Source: Parcubacteria group bacterium GW2011_GWB1_42_6 (GTDB lineage Bacteria; Patescibacteriota; Minisyncoccia; Portnoybacterales; GWB1-42-6). From it: 22,776 nucleotides of DNA. Within the stretch, counting starts at the first letter, position 1. The number at the start of each line of letters is the position of its first letter. Positions 21,994 through 22,776 of the stretch are shown one piece after another. Both the position numbers and the translations under genes were made by a program. Where the stretch lies: positions 1-22,776 of the forward strand of contig LCEC01000013.1 in NCBI GenBank assembly GCA_000997475.1, in the 5' to 3' direction. Under the pieces are notes generated by a model that saw only the letters and a list, made by a program, of their open reading frames with translations, did no database searches and was not told the DNA's origin.

Positions 21994-22776
21994 TCATTTT
22001 TCATAAAATATTCTCGCGATTTGCAATTGATCGTAAGAATATTTTCCTTTGAATTGCTGGAAAACCGGCGAAAGGCGCCGGTCGCCTAAATTTTGAAAAG
22101 CCGCGTGAATTTCGGAAAGAGATTTGGAAAGCGAAGAATCGATTATTTTTAAAAGATCTTCGCGTTTGATTTTGCCCTTTTTGACCAGTTTTTCTATGTG
22201 ATTTAAAATTGTCTGATTTTTAAGCCCGCGCGATTTGGCGATTCGCGAAACAGTTTCCCCTTTATTCCAAAGGACAAGCGTTTCGGCGCAAGTATCGATT
22301 CCTCCTTTTTTGGTCCGGCCGGAATGAAATCGCGGCGGTTCGGCGGATCGATCAATTTGGGATTTTCCTTCGCAGGCGGAAATGAATTTTTCTTGTTCTT
22401 TTTTGAGATTGCCGGCCGAAATTTTCGCCAGAGAATCAGCCGCTTTCGCGGAAGATTCGCGGAAAGATCCGTCTTTGGAAAAAACTTCCGGATGCACCTG
22501 AAATGCCCGTTCGTTCCAACCCAGAATAAAAAGCCCCGCCAATCTCCTAACGCGCGAAAGCGCCACATACCCCTGGCCGAATTCAAACACGTTGTTCAAG
22601 TCAATTACCGCCTCATCAAGGCTCATTCCTTGGCTTTTGTGAACCGTGATCGCCCAAGCCAAGCGAAGCGGCACCTGCTCAATCTTGGCCAGAATTCTGC
22701 CATTTTCCTCAACTCCCCATTCCATCGGCTCGGCTTTGATCATCCTCCCGTTCCGAGTTCTGACTATGGGCCATTC
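21994..22776 (-). CDS. C-terminal part of a PIF1-like helicase with HTH_40-type tail (5' end outside window)
   Basis: The frame is open through the right edge (the first codons read [17 protein letters not shown]), so the ATG at 22743 is internal and the gene is truncated. The visible 261 residues hold the end of the superfamily 1B helicase core: [18 protein letters not shown], then the Val-Asp-Leu strand, and [13 protein letters not shown] with the motif VI Arg, as in PIF1/RecD-type enzymes. After a charged linker comes a C-terminal helix-turn-helix ([20 protein letters not shown], then [10 protein letters not shown]) like the HTH_40 domain. It would unwind DNA or displace bound proteins in an ATP-dependent way. 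PIF1-HTH fusions of this type are common in Patescibacteria. Confidence 0.9.
   Translation of the reverse strand, partial: EWPIVRTRNGRMIKAEPMEWGVEENGRILAKIEQVPLRLAWAITVHKSQGMSLDEAVIDLNNVFEFGQGYVALSRVRRLAGLFILGWNERAFQVHPEVFSKDGSFRESSAKAADSLAKISAGNLKKEQEKFISACEGKSQIDRSAEPPRFHSGRTKKGGIDTCAETLVLWNKGETVSRIAKSRGLKNQTILNHIEKLVKKGKIKREDLLKIIDSSLSKSLSEIHAAFQNLGDRRLSPVFQQFKGKYSYDQLQIARIFYEK

Overview
The window looks like a contig from an uncultivated bacterium of the Candidate Phyla Radiation (Patescibacteria), most likely a Parcubacteria-like lineage. There is no rRNA gene, so this rests on gene content and style: a DUF5667 protein beside an ECF sigma factor, a PIF1-type helicase with a C-terminal HTH, a very long Thr/Ala/Ser-rich secreted surface protein, small compact genes, and AT-rich or palindromic spacers. 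TGA is used as a stop (clpB and the DUF5667 gene), which argues against the UGA=Gly code of Gracilibacteria and Absconditabacteria.

Every supported gene is on the minus strand, so the window is best read from right to left. It begins with a truncated PIF1-like helicase (22776-21994) and its terminator, then a small zincin-like metallopeptidase. A tight carbohydrate cluster follows: GH1 beta-glycosidase, EamA transporter, membrane-anchored clan GH-A hydrolase, then a ROK sugar kinase. Next is nifS-nifU from a near-consensus promoter, running into an HtrA-type protease and clpB. A protease-dead HtrA paralogue and a small conserved membrane protein come next. After a terminator there is a coiled-coil protein and a xylose-isomerase-like TIM barrel. 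A second transcription block holds a four-helix-bundle/winged-helix protein, an RmlA-like and a GalU-like nucleotidyltransferase, an ECF sigma factor and the DUF5667 membrane protein. Last is a strong promoter, an approximately 500-nt structured leader and the surface protein (at least 1,090 aa).

The genes fit a small fermentative or scavenging cell. Extracellular and intracellular glycosidases release sugars, ROK phosphorylates them, and GalU and RmlA make activated sugars for surface polysaccharide. HtrA and ClpB handle protein quality. The sigma/DUF5667 pair may sense the envelope.

The left-most ~265 bases are foreign. They are about 69% G+C and encode a fragment of a DUF1116/AllG-like protein in a different frame, so the surface gene is cut by an abrupt junction. 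A chimeric contig end is the simplest explanation.

The spacers are unusually rich in long perfect inverted repeats (5896-5993, 8524-8579, 9786-9825), a two-copy palindromic repeat (6920-6957 and 13810-13850) and structured leaders (3541-4044 and 21233-21368). These are the least explained parts of the window.
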